Shown here: positions 13,301 through 22,607 of the stretch, one piece after another
How positions within the stretch are numbered: the first letter of the stretch is position 1
How the letters are laid out: every line of letters starts with the position of its first letter
DNA from: Liolophura sinensis
Taxonomy: Eukaryota > Mollusca > Polyplacophora > Chitonida > Chitonidae
Length of the DNA: 64,000 nt
Reading direction: 5' to 3'
NCBI RefSeq assembly: GCF_032854445.1
Contig: NC_088300.1
Location: 34,081,608-34,145,607, forward strand
Notes under the pieces: generated by a model
The model's database searches: none
What the model saw: the letters and a program-made list of their open reading frames with translations, nothing else
Told to the model about the DNA's origin: nothing
Position numbers and translations under genes: made by a program

Positions 13301-15233
13301 ACAATTAACACACATCTAATTATAAATAAGTACGACTTTCTCAAATACTTATGGTATGAAAAGCCTTAATTTTCGCTAAACATATATATGTTTTGGTGCA
13401 TGTCGCATGGGTATTACTGACAGAAGCAAGTGATGCATGGTGTTTGATTATAGTCAAAATGGATTATAGTCATTGCGGTCATCAAGGCTTGGGGAATTTG
13501 GAGAAGAGGTGGTTTGCTAATTTCCTTTGTGTAACTTTTTATATCTTATATTCTCCTGTGTGTTAGGGTTTGTTATGACAATGATTCAAAATTGAAAAAA
13601 TTCAAAAAATAGAAGTTTTAGGTTTGAAATTTGGTCATATAGGTAGTAATTGTTTCATATGATAAAATGATCTTCAGAATCCTTTAAGGTAAGAAAATAA
13701 GAAGAAAGTCAGTGTTACCCTGACTATTTTATTTTTTGATATTCTATATTTTGGCAAACTATATTGCAATCAGTAAGATATATGCTAATAACAAGAATAC
13801 TGTGAGTATAACTAATTTGGAGTTGATCTGTGGTGATTGACAAGGTAGCTGGGGAAAAACTAAGACACATATATGTTTATACATGTTCGTCATATTTTAC
13901 AGTTATCAAGTGATTATTAAGGAAAAGACCTAGTTGTTTCAGAGTCATGATTCTGAGAGTGACTCAGACATATGTACGCCCCCATATGCTGGCTTCCTCT
14001 CTGGTCATTCATGTATGTGAAGGGCCAGCGGATGTTCTTGGGTTTCTCCCTGGCTCTTCTCGATTTCCTGCCACACTAATTATGTTAGCTGCTAAAGTAC
14101 AAGTGCACTGTATTTCAAGTGCATTGTGTATAATGACCAAATTTGAGCCAACTCAAGGAGTTTCATCGTACGTGGAAACACTAGTGTCCACCAGTTTGAC
14201 ATCATCAAACTCATGGGATGTTTCTCTAATTCCTTTCTTGTTTTGTCAGCCAAGCTGACAGTGATCGTAAAAGCACTCAGTGGGCAAAAGTTGGGCATAT
14301 CTATTGGGCATGTTACAGTTTCAGCTACCTATATAGCACCCTATGTGTAGGGGCAATAAACATTACCCTAATTCTTCAACATTTTCAAATACCAGTGCAA
14401 CCCATATATTTGAAACAGTCTGAGAGAACTATTGGGTGTAGAGAAATAATCTGCAATTTGTTTTTTTGTTGTTTTTTTTTTAAGCTTTCATCTTTAGTGA
14501 CAAACAAATCATTTTTGGTGTCATCTTCCCGGAAGTAGTATGCATAAATTCCATGGGAAAAAAAGTGCTTAAGAGGTCAAAAAGTTTGAACTTTTACTGT
14601 ACTTACAGTAGTTTGGAGCACATTATGTGCTCACATGTTTCTGTGCACTATCTTGTCTGAATCTGTGGCAAAATGCTTAATTTATAACTATGAATGTACA
14701 TGCATATATAAATCTTGACAGCTTGCATAAAGAAAGGGTCGTTATAATACATTACTGGGTGTGCCCTTTCCAATGATGCAAATTGTATTGTTAAGGTAGG
14801 ATGATTTTAGTGGGTTATTTATTTGATTGGCGTTTTACGTTGTTGTACAGCAGTGACCAGCATTATGGTGTGAGGAAACCCAGCAGAGCCCTGGAGAAAT
14901 CCATGACCATCCACAGGTTGCTGGTAGACCTTCCCACGTACAAGTTGAAGTGACCAAGTAAAAACATGTTTCAAGCAAATGGCTGTTAACCTTTCCTTGT
15001 TTATTTTTCTCTCTCCAGGTCAGGTCGTTATTTCGCGATTCTGTCGGAGCGTGCCACAGAAGTCAAACACTTGTGAATACCTGACTGGGGCCAGCTCCTT
15101 GTCAATCACCTGTTACTGCGACTCAGATGGCTGCAACTCTGGGCCTACCAGTGGGCCAAGCTCCGTGGTCGTCGCCATGACAACATTCCTAGGACTTCTG
15201 ATAACAACGATAATCTTGCAGTCATCCTCATAA
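4125..15233 (+). CDS. LU (Ly6/uPAR) domain GPI-anchored protein, three exons (gene 2)
   Basis: Three-exon gene for a small GPI-linked surface protein. Exon 2 (11675-11854) and exon 3 (15019-15233) are clear; exon 1 (about 4125-4186) is probable. The junction of exons 2 and 3 is phase 1: ...GGLL, then a split Gly codon (G+GT), then QVVISRFC. Together they give ten LU cysteines: the opening SCHQC pair, single Cys in PVC, DAC and THC, then SRFC, NTC and the closing CYCDSDGCN. After this come a Gly/Ser/Pro linker suited to a GPI site and a hydrophobic tail, VVVAMTTFLGLLITTIILQSSS, ending in TAA. Proteins of this family fold into a three-finger disulfide structure on the outer cell surface; known relatives (Ly6, CD59, Quiver/Sleepless) modulate receptors, complement or channels. 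No partner can be named. The oddity is exon 1, where the hydrophobic signal-peptide frame lacks an in-frame ATG. Confidence 0.85.
4750..5045. repeat. Degenerate tandem repeat built on a GTGTGACCCCATCTCCTATGTAATA-like word
   Basis: Words such as CTAATGTGT, GTGACCCCA, CCTATGTA and ATGTAATAC recur at irregular spacing of roughly 60 bases, with many substitutions and indels. It looks like an old minisatellite. A small minus-strand open frame across it (4792-5070) is an artefact of the repeat. Confidence 0.65.
6844..7036 (-). mobile_element. SINE-A copy (tRNA-derived), reverse orientation, truncated head
   Basis: Begins with TTATTTATTTATTTGATTGG, the reverse complement of the family's 3' tail. 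It continues through the aataTTTCACTTA block, the CCTGGGGGGAAACCCAC block, the GCAGGTTGCT block and GGCCGGAGAGGAAGCCAGCA, and stops in the tRNA-like part after TTGAACTCACAGCG. Moderately diverged from the better copies at 43101 and 58249. Confidence 0.88.
7254..7321. repeat. (TA)n microsatellite, about 68 bp
   Basis: Uninterrupted alternating AT within the probable first intron of LU gene 2. Confidence 0.97.
9185..9290 (+). repeat. tRNA-like SINE fragment with a B-box
   Basis: Contains GGTTCAAACCCAGCC (9229-9243), a good RNA polymerase III B-box, preceded by a degenerate A-box-like region. There is no cloverleaf and no second conserved half, so it is a SINE-type relic rather than a tRNA gene. 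Confidence 0.4.
11213..11437 (+). mobile_element. SINE-A copy, forward, near full length but diverged
   Basis: Contains, in order, AATGACCCAGGAGCCTCTCA, CCAATG, GTGAGTCCAAGC (decayed B-box), CTTCCTCTCC, GATGGTCAT, CTCCCACCATAATGCTGGC, ATAAGTGAAAT, TTCTTGAGTA and a terminal A-rich run. It lies about 240 bases before the first LU exon of gene 2. Confidence 0.88.
11675..11854 (+). CDS. Exon 2 of LU gene 2 (first LU exon)
   Basis: The acceptor is TTTGTACTAG at 11665-11674. The exon is 180 bases, reads DGLSCHQCSTYD... and ends ...ESGGLL plus one base before the donor GTGAGT at 11855. It carries five of the ten LU cysteines. A second GTGAGT four bases downstream (11859) would break the frame with exon 3, so the first donor is chosen. 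Confidence 0.85.
13985..14095 (+). mobile_element. Old SINE-A fragment, forward
   Basis: TGCTGGCTTCCTCTCTGGTC, GCGGATGTTCTTGGGTTTCT and GCTCTTCTCGATTTCCTGCC match the middle of SINE-A with many substitutions. The small plus-strand open frame over this stretch (13947-14258) is therefore not a gene. Confidence 0.6.
14365..14600. repeat. Unnamed dispersed repeat, copy 1
   Basis: About 235 bases that match 34388-34590 in the same orientation. Shared blocks include ACCCTAATTCTTCA, GAGAACTAT, GAGAAA, CATCTTTAG, GACAAACAAAT, CATAAATTCCA and AAAAGTGCTT followed by AGAGGT. No tRNA-like head, terminal inverted repeat or tail was recognised. It may be a piece of a larger element. Confidence 0.7.
14815..14942 (-). 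mobile_element. SINE-A 3' fragment, reverse orientation
   Basis: TTTATTTGATTGGCGTTTTA, then GACCAGCATTATGGTGTGAG, CCCAGCAGAGCC, CCATCCACAGGTTGCTGG and AGACCTTCCCACGTA. The tRNA-like head is missing. It ends about 75 bases before the last exon of LU gene 2. Confidence 0.85.
15019..15233 (+). CDS. Exon 3 of LU gene 2 (second LU half and GPI tail)
   Basis: The acceptor is the pyrimidine tract plus CCAG ending at 15018. The first two bases complete the split Gly codon. It reads QVVISRFCRSVPQ... through CYCDSDGCN, a Ser/Gly/Pro linker and a hydrophobic GPI-type tail to TAA at 15231-15233. It holds five LU cysteines. Confidence 0.88.
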
Positions 15234-16254
15234 GGTTTTCTGTTTACAGATATTTGTCCTGGTCATTTAGATCAGATACCTTTTTTTTTTAATAACTGGG
15301 ATTTTTAAAAATCGCCGATTTAATTTTTTTTTATTTCCAGTTTTATTTGTTACTTTTTTACTTCGTTTTATCATGAACATGTATATTGTGTTTTTTTTTA
15401 GCCTTGCTATCTGTAAACACATTCAAGTACATTAAAGTTTTTTCTGTTATGTTCCACTAAATTCAGAGTTATAAGCAAAGAATAGCTTTTCTTCACCTGT
15501 ATGTTCAATCTGGTGCCACTATTTTTTTTTTATATGAGGACATTTATCATCATACATATCCATGTGAAAAATGGAAATGAAATTCATCAGCGTTTGTTTT
15601 TATAAAACATCGGTTTAATATAGACTATCTATACATGTACATGCACCTTCTGCTATTTTTAAAAACCCATCAAGCGCATGTGATCATGACCGTAATAGTT
15701 TTTGCTATCAAAACTGCCTACTGCTTCACTGAGACTTTTCAGACACTACTGCCAATGTTTCTTGTGAAAGCATTCAGAGCTCTGATTGCTTACACTTGCT
15801 GTCTCTTCCAAGCTGTATCTCCCTTAACAAAGTCACATGTTTCCCTGAGTGTGACATCCACGTATCTGTATACATTTATGGCATTTACAGCCAATTGTAC
15901 ACAAGGTCAGTATCCTAGCTGTTGAAGTTTGCAAACAGATAATTGAAAGAAAGTATATCGTTGTGTCCTAAATTTGTATCTGAAACATCTGAGATGTAGC
16001 AAGATATGGGCTTTTAGATCTGAGAGATGTACGCAAAAAAAATTCTCAATCCGATTAATACATGTATTCTAAAATAAGTACGCAGACATTTTTATGGACA
16101 ACCTAATTTCTAGTTGCTAAGCCATGCTTTTAGTAAGGCTGTTTGCCTATGATCTTCTTGAATTTCTGTTTTCCATTTCACAGATTAAAATATCGGAACC
16201 CAACATATGAAAAGAAGAAAGTAAATTAACTATTGTGTCCTGAAATTTGATGAT

Positions 16255-16260
16255 AATAAA
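16255..16260 (+). terminator. Candidate poly(A) signal for LU gene 2
   Basis: AATAAA about 1.0 kb after the stop codon. Assigned by position only; earlier ATTAAA variants near 15.43 kb could also serve. Confidence 0.28.
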
Positions 16261-18776
16261 TGTACTAAAACTGTCTGTACATTAGTAAGTGTGTAAAATT
16301 TTGCACATACCAAGGCTTCTCATCCATTTGAATTGTATATCTCCAAATATTATTTTAGTGATCGTGAAATTCACAGCAGAGTGTCAAAACGTTTTCAGCT
16401 TAACTATATAAGAATTCTGACCATTAAAGTGCTTCCTTTGATGTCTGTATTTGTTATGAAGGGATTTCATTTAATTGTTTTGTAATTAAAACTCTGTGCA
16501 GAGCAGTGGACACTCACTTATGTCTGCAGGTTGTGTAATGGTTATCAACAATGCGTGCTTATAAAACTATGACTTCAGTTGTTTTCCGGGAGACTATCAG
16601 GGTACAGCAAAAGTGCCGCTTTATGTATGATCATATATATGTACAAAATTCTATATAGTACCAGAGGGCTAAACACTAGTCATCTAATCACCATGTGCAT
16701 GTATTTGATATGCTCTTGTCTTTTTTTTTCACTGCAGTGCATATCAAAACAGCTTCGAAAACAAGGGTTGGTTTAGGCTGTTTTATGTCAGGGTATTTTG
16801 GCTCTATAACTTGTATTTGATCGTGGACTTTCAATATGAATGGAAACATGACTGCATTTTTGTAATAGTGTAGGATAACTTTGGGTTTGGATGTATATAT
16901 CCACTTCATCTAGTGTTTTTTACTTTGTTGGGGAGAATGCGGACATTTCAGTTTCTTGTCGGTTCTTTATCTCTCATTTTGCTAATAATTGTTGTGCAAG
17001 AAATGTATTCATTAAGATTAGTAGAAAACATATAGGGTACACATCAATATTATATAGTTATTTGATACATTCATTGAGGAGTGTTATGGTCACACATCTG
17101 TGTTTACTGGCATTCAGTGTGCATGTGTAAGTTTTAAATTCTTTAGTTAGGCGATAATAACCAAATAGGTAAATGGAGTTTAAAATATGTAGCCTTGTCT
17201 GGTGTATTTACAGGCCATGGTGAAGAAGTTCAACTACTGTAGTTATTAGAGGTATTCCATCAAATTAAATATTTGAGCACTCAGAATATATCTATATGTA
17301 GAGTATACAAATTCAACAATGTTTGAAAGATGAATTTATGTTCTAATCACTTTAATGTGTATGTCCAGCATGTTGTATTGAAAGAATGATAATTTCATCT
17401 TGTGTTAGTATTATACGCATTTTACATCATTTTTATGTACCATATACCACAATGTTACTTTGTATATTTTATTACACAATTATATATTACAATTAATACT
17501 TGATGTACATTTGGTTTGACTTTCATTTCACAGTTAGCACATACAATATCTTTAGATTTGTGTTGATGTATTTACTGTAATGTATTTAGTAATTACTGAA
17601 TTTTTTCTAAAAACTTAAGATGAGCTAATAAACAGGAGTGAATTAAAACTTATGTGTATTAGATACTGGAAAGTGTAATAAGACTTGTACTTTTTTATGT
17701 TTTGAATTTTTGTTCTTTTTTTTTTGTCAGCTCAGTTTAGATGTAATAAGGTCAGTTTTCTGTATTTTTAGATTGTTCATTAGCCTGTGCGGGCATCCTT
17801 GGCATTTTGCTTTACCTTTACCTATAAAAGGTAATCCTTTGAACGTGTTCTTTTGCATTGCTTCTGGAGTCATGGTGCTATGAATACCATGCAGTAATGC
17901 AAGAAATTATCCACTGAAAAGGATACCTTTTGTAGTTTGACCATTTTGAGGGCAGTTTTTCAGGCTATTTACTTAGAATTAATTGCATATAGTCCGATAA
18001 ACTTTGGTTGGAGGGAATAAAATTGTCCTGCTTTTATTCCTTTTTTCTAAATTTAGTGGTTTCAAATGATTTTAGATTATTTTTGTGCATGTCCACCCAA
18101 ACATATGTCTGTATATCATTATAAAGGATTGAAACTCTAATCTAAATATAGCCCTGTTCCTGAGCTGTAACAGATACAGGTGTGTTACAGGTGTGTTACA
18201 TGCATACAGTAAATATGAATACATCTGCTTTTAATACCTGTTTGATTGCTTGGCAGAAGAAGACAGGTACATGTACACCTGTTTTTAATACCCACTTGAA
18301 TCAGCTCCATCATCAGTGCTTACAACGTGGTTCCAGCATGAATGGTTTGAAAACTCATCATTTGTTCAGAATATTATCGCCACCTTTCACTGCCTTAAAA
18401 TATTTTGGAATGGTGAGTGCAGATTTTTTTTTTTTAGAAAGAAAAGTTTTGATTTTGCTGACCACAATTCCATTATATTTGATAGTGGAAATGTATGCTG
18501 CATCTTTTGTGACAATGGTTAAGTATTGATATGGCTTCAAGTGAAGCAAATCGTCATGGACATAAAGGATCAGGAGACAACAGTACGTGAGTTTAGATCA
18601 CAGCTTAGGATTTGGTAGCTATAAATAGCTGTAATTTGTGGTCTGGTTCTCCTAGAAATTCCAGTACCATGCTACTAGTTACTATTTAAATTTGGGAGCA
18701 TATCAAATTAAGTTTGAAGTGTTGATGTATGCATATGTATGTAGATCTGAACCAGTCTTGTGGAACAAAAATGACC

Positions 18777-18803
18777 TGGCAAGACAGAACTTCTGTCTTG
18801 CCA
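18777..18803. repeat. Perfect 13-bp palindrome with a one-base centre
   Basis: TGGCAAGACAGAA is followed by one C and then its exact reverse complement. It would form a tight hairpin in RNA or a cruciform in DNA. Function unknown. Confidence 0.85.
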
Positions 18804-20082
18804 AGACTAACCATGAATTAATTCACGGGAAACATTTGTTGACTTAATTGGAATTTGCGTGCCAAAAAAAGCTATCGCCTATGCTCTTGATTGAAAATTT
18901 GTTACGTAACTTTGATGTTGTCAGTCCATATATTGAGTCGGCCAGAAAAAAAAGACAATACAAGTAACCCTCTTAAATACACAATTTTTCAAAGTGTTTT
19001 AAAAGTAAGTCTTAGATTATCAAACATATTACGTACTGGATAGTAGGCACATTAGTAGACACAATTCATTGGAGCGCATGCATGATATATGTCAAAGTAA
19101 TCTGTAGCACAGGTATACTGTATCACGGACATTTGGCGTTTGATGCCACTGTTCAGACATGCACTTCTGAATCTGTTGCTGTTTTTATATCGTTTTACCC
19201 AAGATGATGAAATTTTCACACAAAGTGTCTCGTATCTATCAAATATTGTGTGTGAAATATCAAAACCTCATGTCAAAATTTTTTGGGAATAATTGGGTAT
19301 TCAAGATTATTCATAATCTTTCCAGCCCATGCATTATGAACTTCACGCAAGTGATTGTGCAATGCTGTACAGTGATACGTTACACCGTGCCGAAATCTGT
19401 ACACATGTAAATACTGTGTTCATCACGACTGTATACCCTCAGGAGCACACATATCAGTCTGTTAAATGTATTCCCCCAGTCATATCCAGGTGTCCTTCAG
19501 AGTGAACCATAGTGTATCTGTAATGACACCATTGGTCAGAATTGTACAGTGCAAATTTTAGGATGATCTAGAAATGACTTTAGTTTAGTGACACCATAGT
19601 TCAGACCTCCAGGTTGTGATCTGTTAAGTTTGAATCAATGATTACTTATCTGTTGAAGCAGGATTGATCAGGTGTGACATTGTTGACACAGTGGGTTTTC
19701 AGTCTTTTATCTGGTCTCAGGTATTCTACCCTGATTAACTTGTTGATCATTGGCCTAATGTATAGTGTAGATACACTTCCAGCCAGAACTGTATACCATG
19801 CTTTTAGATGAAATAAAACACTATAGATTTTACACAAAAACAGTGTCATGATTTTGTACCTTTTTCATACCAGTCTGATTCCTTAGTACAATTTCTGAAT
19901 CTGAGAAATTACAGAAGGATTTTGCTCATGTATTATTTAAGAAGTCACATTTTACTTGCTGCTTGTTGTCACAATGTGATATCATACCACCAGTGATGAA
20001 TCTGCTGTCATTTTTTTTCGTTAAATAATCCTATGTCAATACCAGAGCTCAGTTAATATGTACATGCCTTTGGACATTTCAA

Positions 20083-20214
20083 GGTCTGCCAGCAACCTGC
20101 GGATGATCATGGGTTTTCCCCAGGCTCAGCCCGGTTTTCTCCCACCATAATGCTGGCCGCTGTCATATAAGTGAAATATTCTTGAGTACGGCGTAAAACA
20201 CTAATCAAATAAAT
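20083..20214 (+). mobile_element. SINE-A 3' half, forward
   Basis: AAGGTCTGCCAGCAACCTGC, GATGATCATGGGTTTTCCCC, CTCCCACCATAATGCTGGCC, ATAAGTGAAATATTCTTGAG and TACGGCGTAAAACAC with the AATAAAT tail. It is 5'-truncated at the central block. Confidence 0.92.
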
Positions 20215-20565
20215 TGCAAGTTTCAATTGGTGCCATTTTTGGCGCATTCCACAGCTATCACACTGTCAGTGCTCCTCAGGTTTTACTCTCTGTAAACTCA
20301 GCCAACCACTGTAGGGTGCTATTTTAGATAAACTACATGCTGGCACTATTCACACCACTGCAATGTATTGATCTTTGTTGTATGTTGATCCTTGTGCCTC
20401 ACTAAAACAGCACACTGAAGTCACCAGATATGACTAGTGACCTACCCATTCACAGTATACGCTAACAAATTGGGTTCAGCAGTGCTTGATCTATCCCCTA
20501 ACACAGTCCAACCAGGTATGTTGTCCAAGTGGTGGCAGTGTCACTGCTCAAATGCTGCAAAATGT

Positions 20566-20842
20566 TATTGGATTGATGTTTTATGCCGTACTCAAGAATA
20601 TTTCACTTATACACTGGCAGCCAGCATTATGGAGGGAGGAAAGCGGGCAGAGCCTGGGATGGGGGGGGGGGACCCATGATCTGCACGTTGCTGACAGACA
20701 ACCCCCTCCCCCACTTCCCAACCCAAGTACGGCCAGAGAGGAAGCCAGCATGAGCTGGACATGAACTCATAGTGAACACATTGGTCTGGAGGCTTTAGTG
20801 ATGGTGCTGCACTAACATGCTAACCACTTGGCCATGGAGTGC
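20566..20842 (-). mobile_element. SINE-A copy, reverse, near full length, with a G-run expansion
   Basis: Runs from ATTGGATTGATGTTTTATGC through the tail, the central block, GGCCAGAGAGGAAGCCAGCA, GAGCTGGACATGAACTCA (decayed B-box) and the A-box region CTAACCACTTGGCCATGGAG. The usual short G-run has expanded to about ten G at 20661-20670, next to a C-rich insertion. Confidence 0.9.
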
Positions 20843-21074
20843 CTTTATCAGCAGCTCCCCTAGAACCGTTCCAGCTGCTTTTCAAGTTCAGTATGTTTAC
20901 TCTCCAATTTTTATCTTACTGGTTCAACTGCGAAGTTGGAAGGTTTGCAAGGTACGTGCCAGTGAGTGTTGGTTTAAAGAGCATTTGCCTGGTCAGCATT
21001 TTAATGCTTGCTTTCAAAGAGACTCTTCTCATCAATGATGGAATAATAATAAAAGATATTTTAATATAAAAATC
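20843..21074. other. Spacer at the convergent 3' ends of LU genes 2 and 3
   Basis: No gene seen. AT-rich sequence at 21035-21070 follows the probable minus-strand cleavage region of LU gene 3. Confidence 0.35.
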
Positions 21075-21080
21075 TTTATT
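21075..21080 (-). terminator. Candidate poly(A) signal for LU gene 3
   Basis: TTTATT on the plus strand, so AATAAA on the minus strand, about 1.26 kb after the stop at 22336. An AT-rich run follows downstream. Intervening sequence 21081-22335 would be the 3' UTR; it is rich in ACATGTA-like words and has no coding frame. Confidence 0.4.
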
Positions 21081-22335
21081 TACAAAATCTGATAGAAATG
21101 ACATGGTAATGTGGTTCCAGTCCAAACAAATGCACGCATACCAGTACTATTAAGACTTATGTCACAGTACTATTGAAATGAATTAATCATAATCTTTTAA
21201 TACATCACTAATATACTTCATAATATATGTCTATCAGATTTGGAAGAATATATCCATACATACATGTAGATCATGTGTGTTAACAGTCTGATCCCATTAT
21301 TATACATTCATATTTCTCACAACCACATGCACACAAACATACCTATTGGCTCAACCCAAGCAGGTAATTTACTTCATTGGTTTAGGCAGGAAACAACTAT
21401 ACAATGTGCTCATTTAATGTACTACATACAAGAATTCAAGTAATTCATGGTGTTATAGATTCACGCGTACACGTAAATCAAACTGCTCTATCCAAATATG
21501 GTGTTCCTATATTATGGTGTTCAAACACATAGGGAAAAGACATTTGCAAACTATTTTTAAAAAATGAACTACGTAAAAATTTGTACAAGATAAACAATTA
21601 GTCTGTATTGATCATACACAATCATGTCTAGAGCTTATTTCTGACACTAGAATTACAGATGTAAAGACATAAGGCAGTTGGGAATGCCATCCATGGAAAC
21701 AATCTGTGTTACAGCTCATTCAACCCATGTTCCAGGAAGAGGTCATATATACACAAAAGGTGGTAGAAAAGGTGGTGGACTTTCAGTGATGGATTTGACT
21801 TTAAGGCGAGATTAGGAAATCAGTATTAAAGTTATCATACAGTAATGGCTATTATGGTATCAAGGACAACAGATAAAAACTCCATAAACGAACACATGCA
21901 TGTATTATCCTTCACAAAGCTTACTTCTATACTTCTGCAGTCGTTTATACTTTGATTTTTAACTTGAAGGGCAAGAGGAAAAGAATGACTATACTGAGGA
22001 TTGGCCAACAATTCTACAACACAGAAATTTTTGTTAAATGTACATGTTAGGACTGAAGTTCTGACATATGGGTAGTATGCGTAGATGACAAACAAACTAT
22101 CAATTATCAATGTGAACGAAGTAAAAACATGTTAATATTTCCACTTTGGTGAACTACATGTACCAGTACTGAAAGTACTATGGTATTCACCTATAATTAT
22201 CTCCTCTCCGACGATTAAAAATTGCATTCAAAATGTTAAAATGATTTCCCCATTGATATACATTGTTTCTATCCCTTTCTGCTATTGGTAATATTCACAC
22301 TTATGATAATATGAAGGTATGTACATATGTCATCT

Positions 22336-22607
22336 TCAGTGTAGTTTTGAAACAAAGTATGTAAGTAAACCGCAGAAAACAGCAACTGGCAGGAATTTTA
22401 CTTTTACCTGGCTGCCAGTGTTGCACCCATTAAAGTCATTACAGAAACAGTACTGAATCGACGGATCTGACGTCTGTTGAGGATTGTAGGGGTCGTTTTT
22501 CCTGGCATTGATGCAGTAGCCATGGCGTCGCAAGACAGGCATGCGCAGACGATGGCGAGTGTCCTTTATCAGTTCACTTTCACACTCTCGGATAATTTTA
22601 ACACCAC
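22336..22607 (-). CDS. Exon 3 of LU gene 3
   Basis: The acceptor on the minus strand is TCTTTTATAG just above 22607. The exon opens with GT completing a split Ser codon and continues GVKIIRECESELI... through YCFCNDFNGCN to the hydrophobic tail and stop. It has the same phase and domain split as exon 3 of LU gene 2. Confidence 0.92.

Larger units (their letters stand above)
11855..15018 (+). other. Intron 2 of LU gene 2 (phase 1)
   Basis: GT-AG intron of about 3.2 kb, closed by a long pyrimidine tract and CTCTCCAG. It contains a diverged SINE-A fragment (13985-14095), an unnamed dispersed repeat (14365-14600) and a truncated SINE-A (14815-14942). No other exon was seen. Confidence 0.8.
15234..20082. 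other. 3' UTR of LU gene 2 and spacer
   Basis: AT-rich DNA with no convincing gene. Candidate AATAAA signals for gene 2 occur at 16255-16260 and about 17625. A short perfect palindrome lies at 18777-18803. The frames at 15635, 16579, 16891 and 18182 have no family features. Confidence 0.5.

Noticed and set aside
13947-14258. 103-codon plus-strand frame
   Set aside because: It overlaps an old SINE-A fragment inside intron 2 of LU gene 2.
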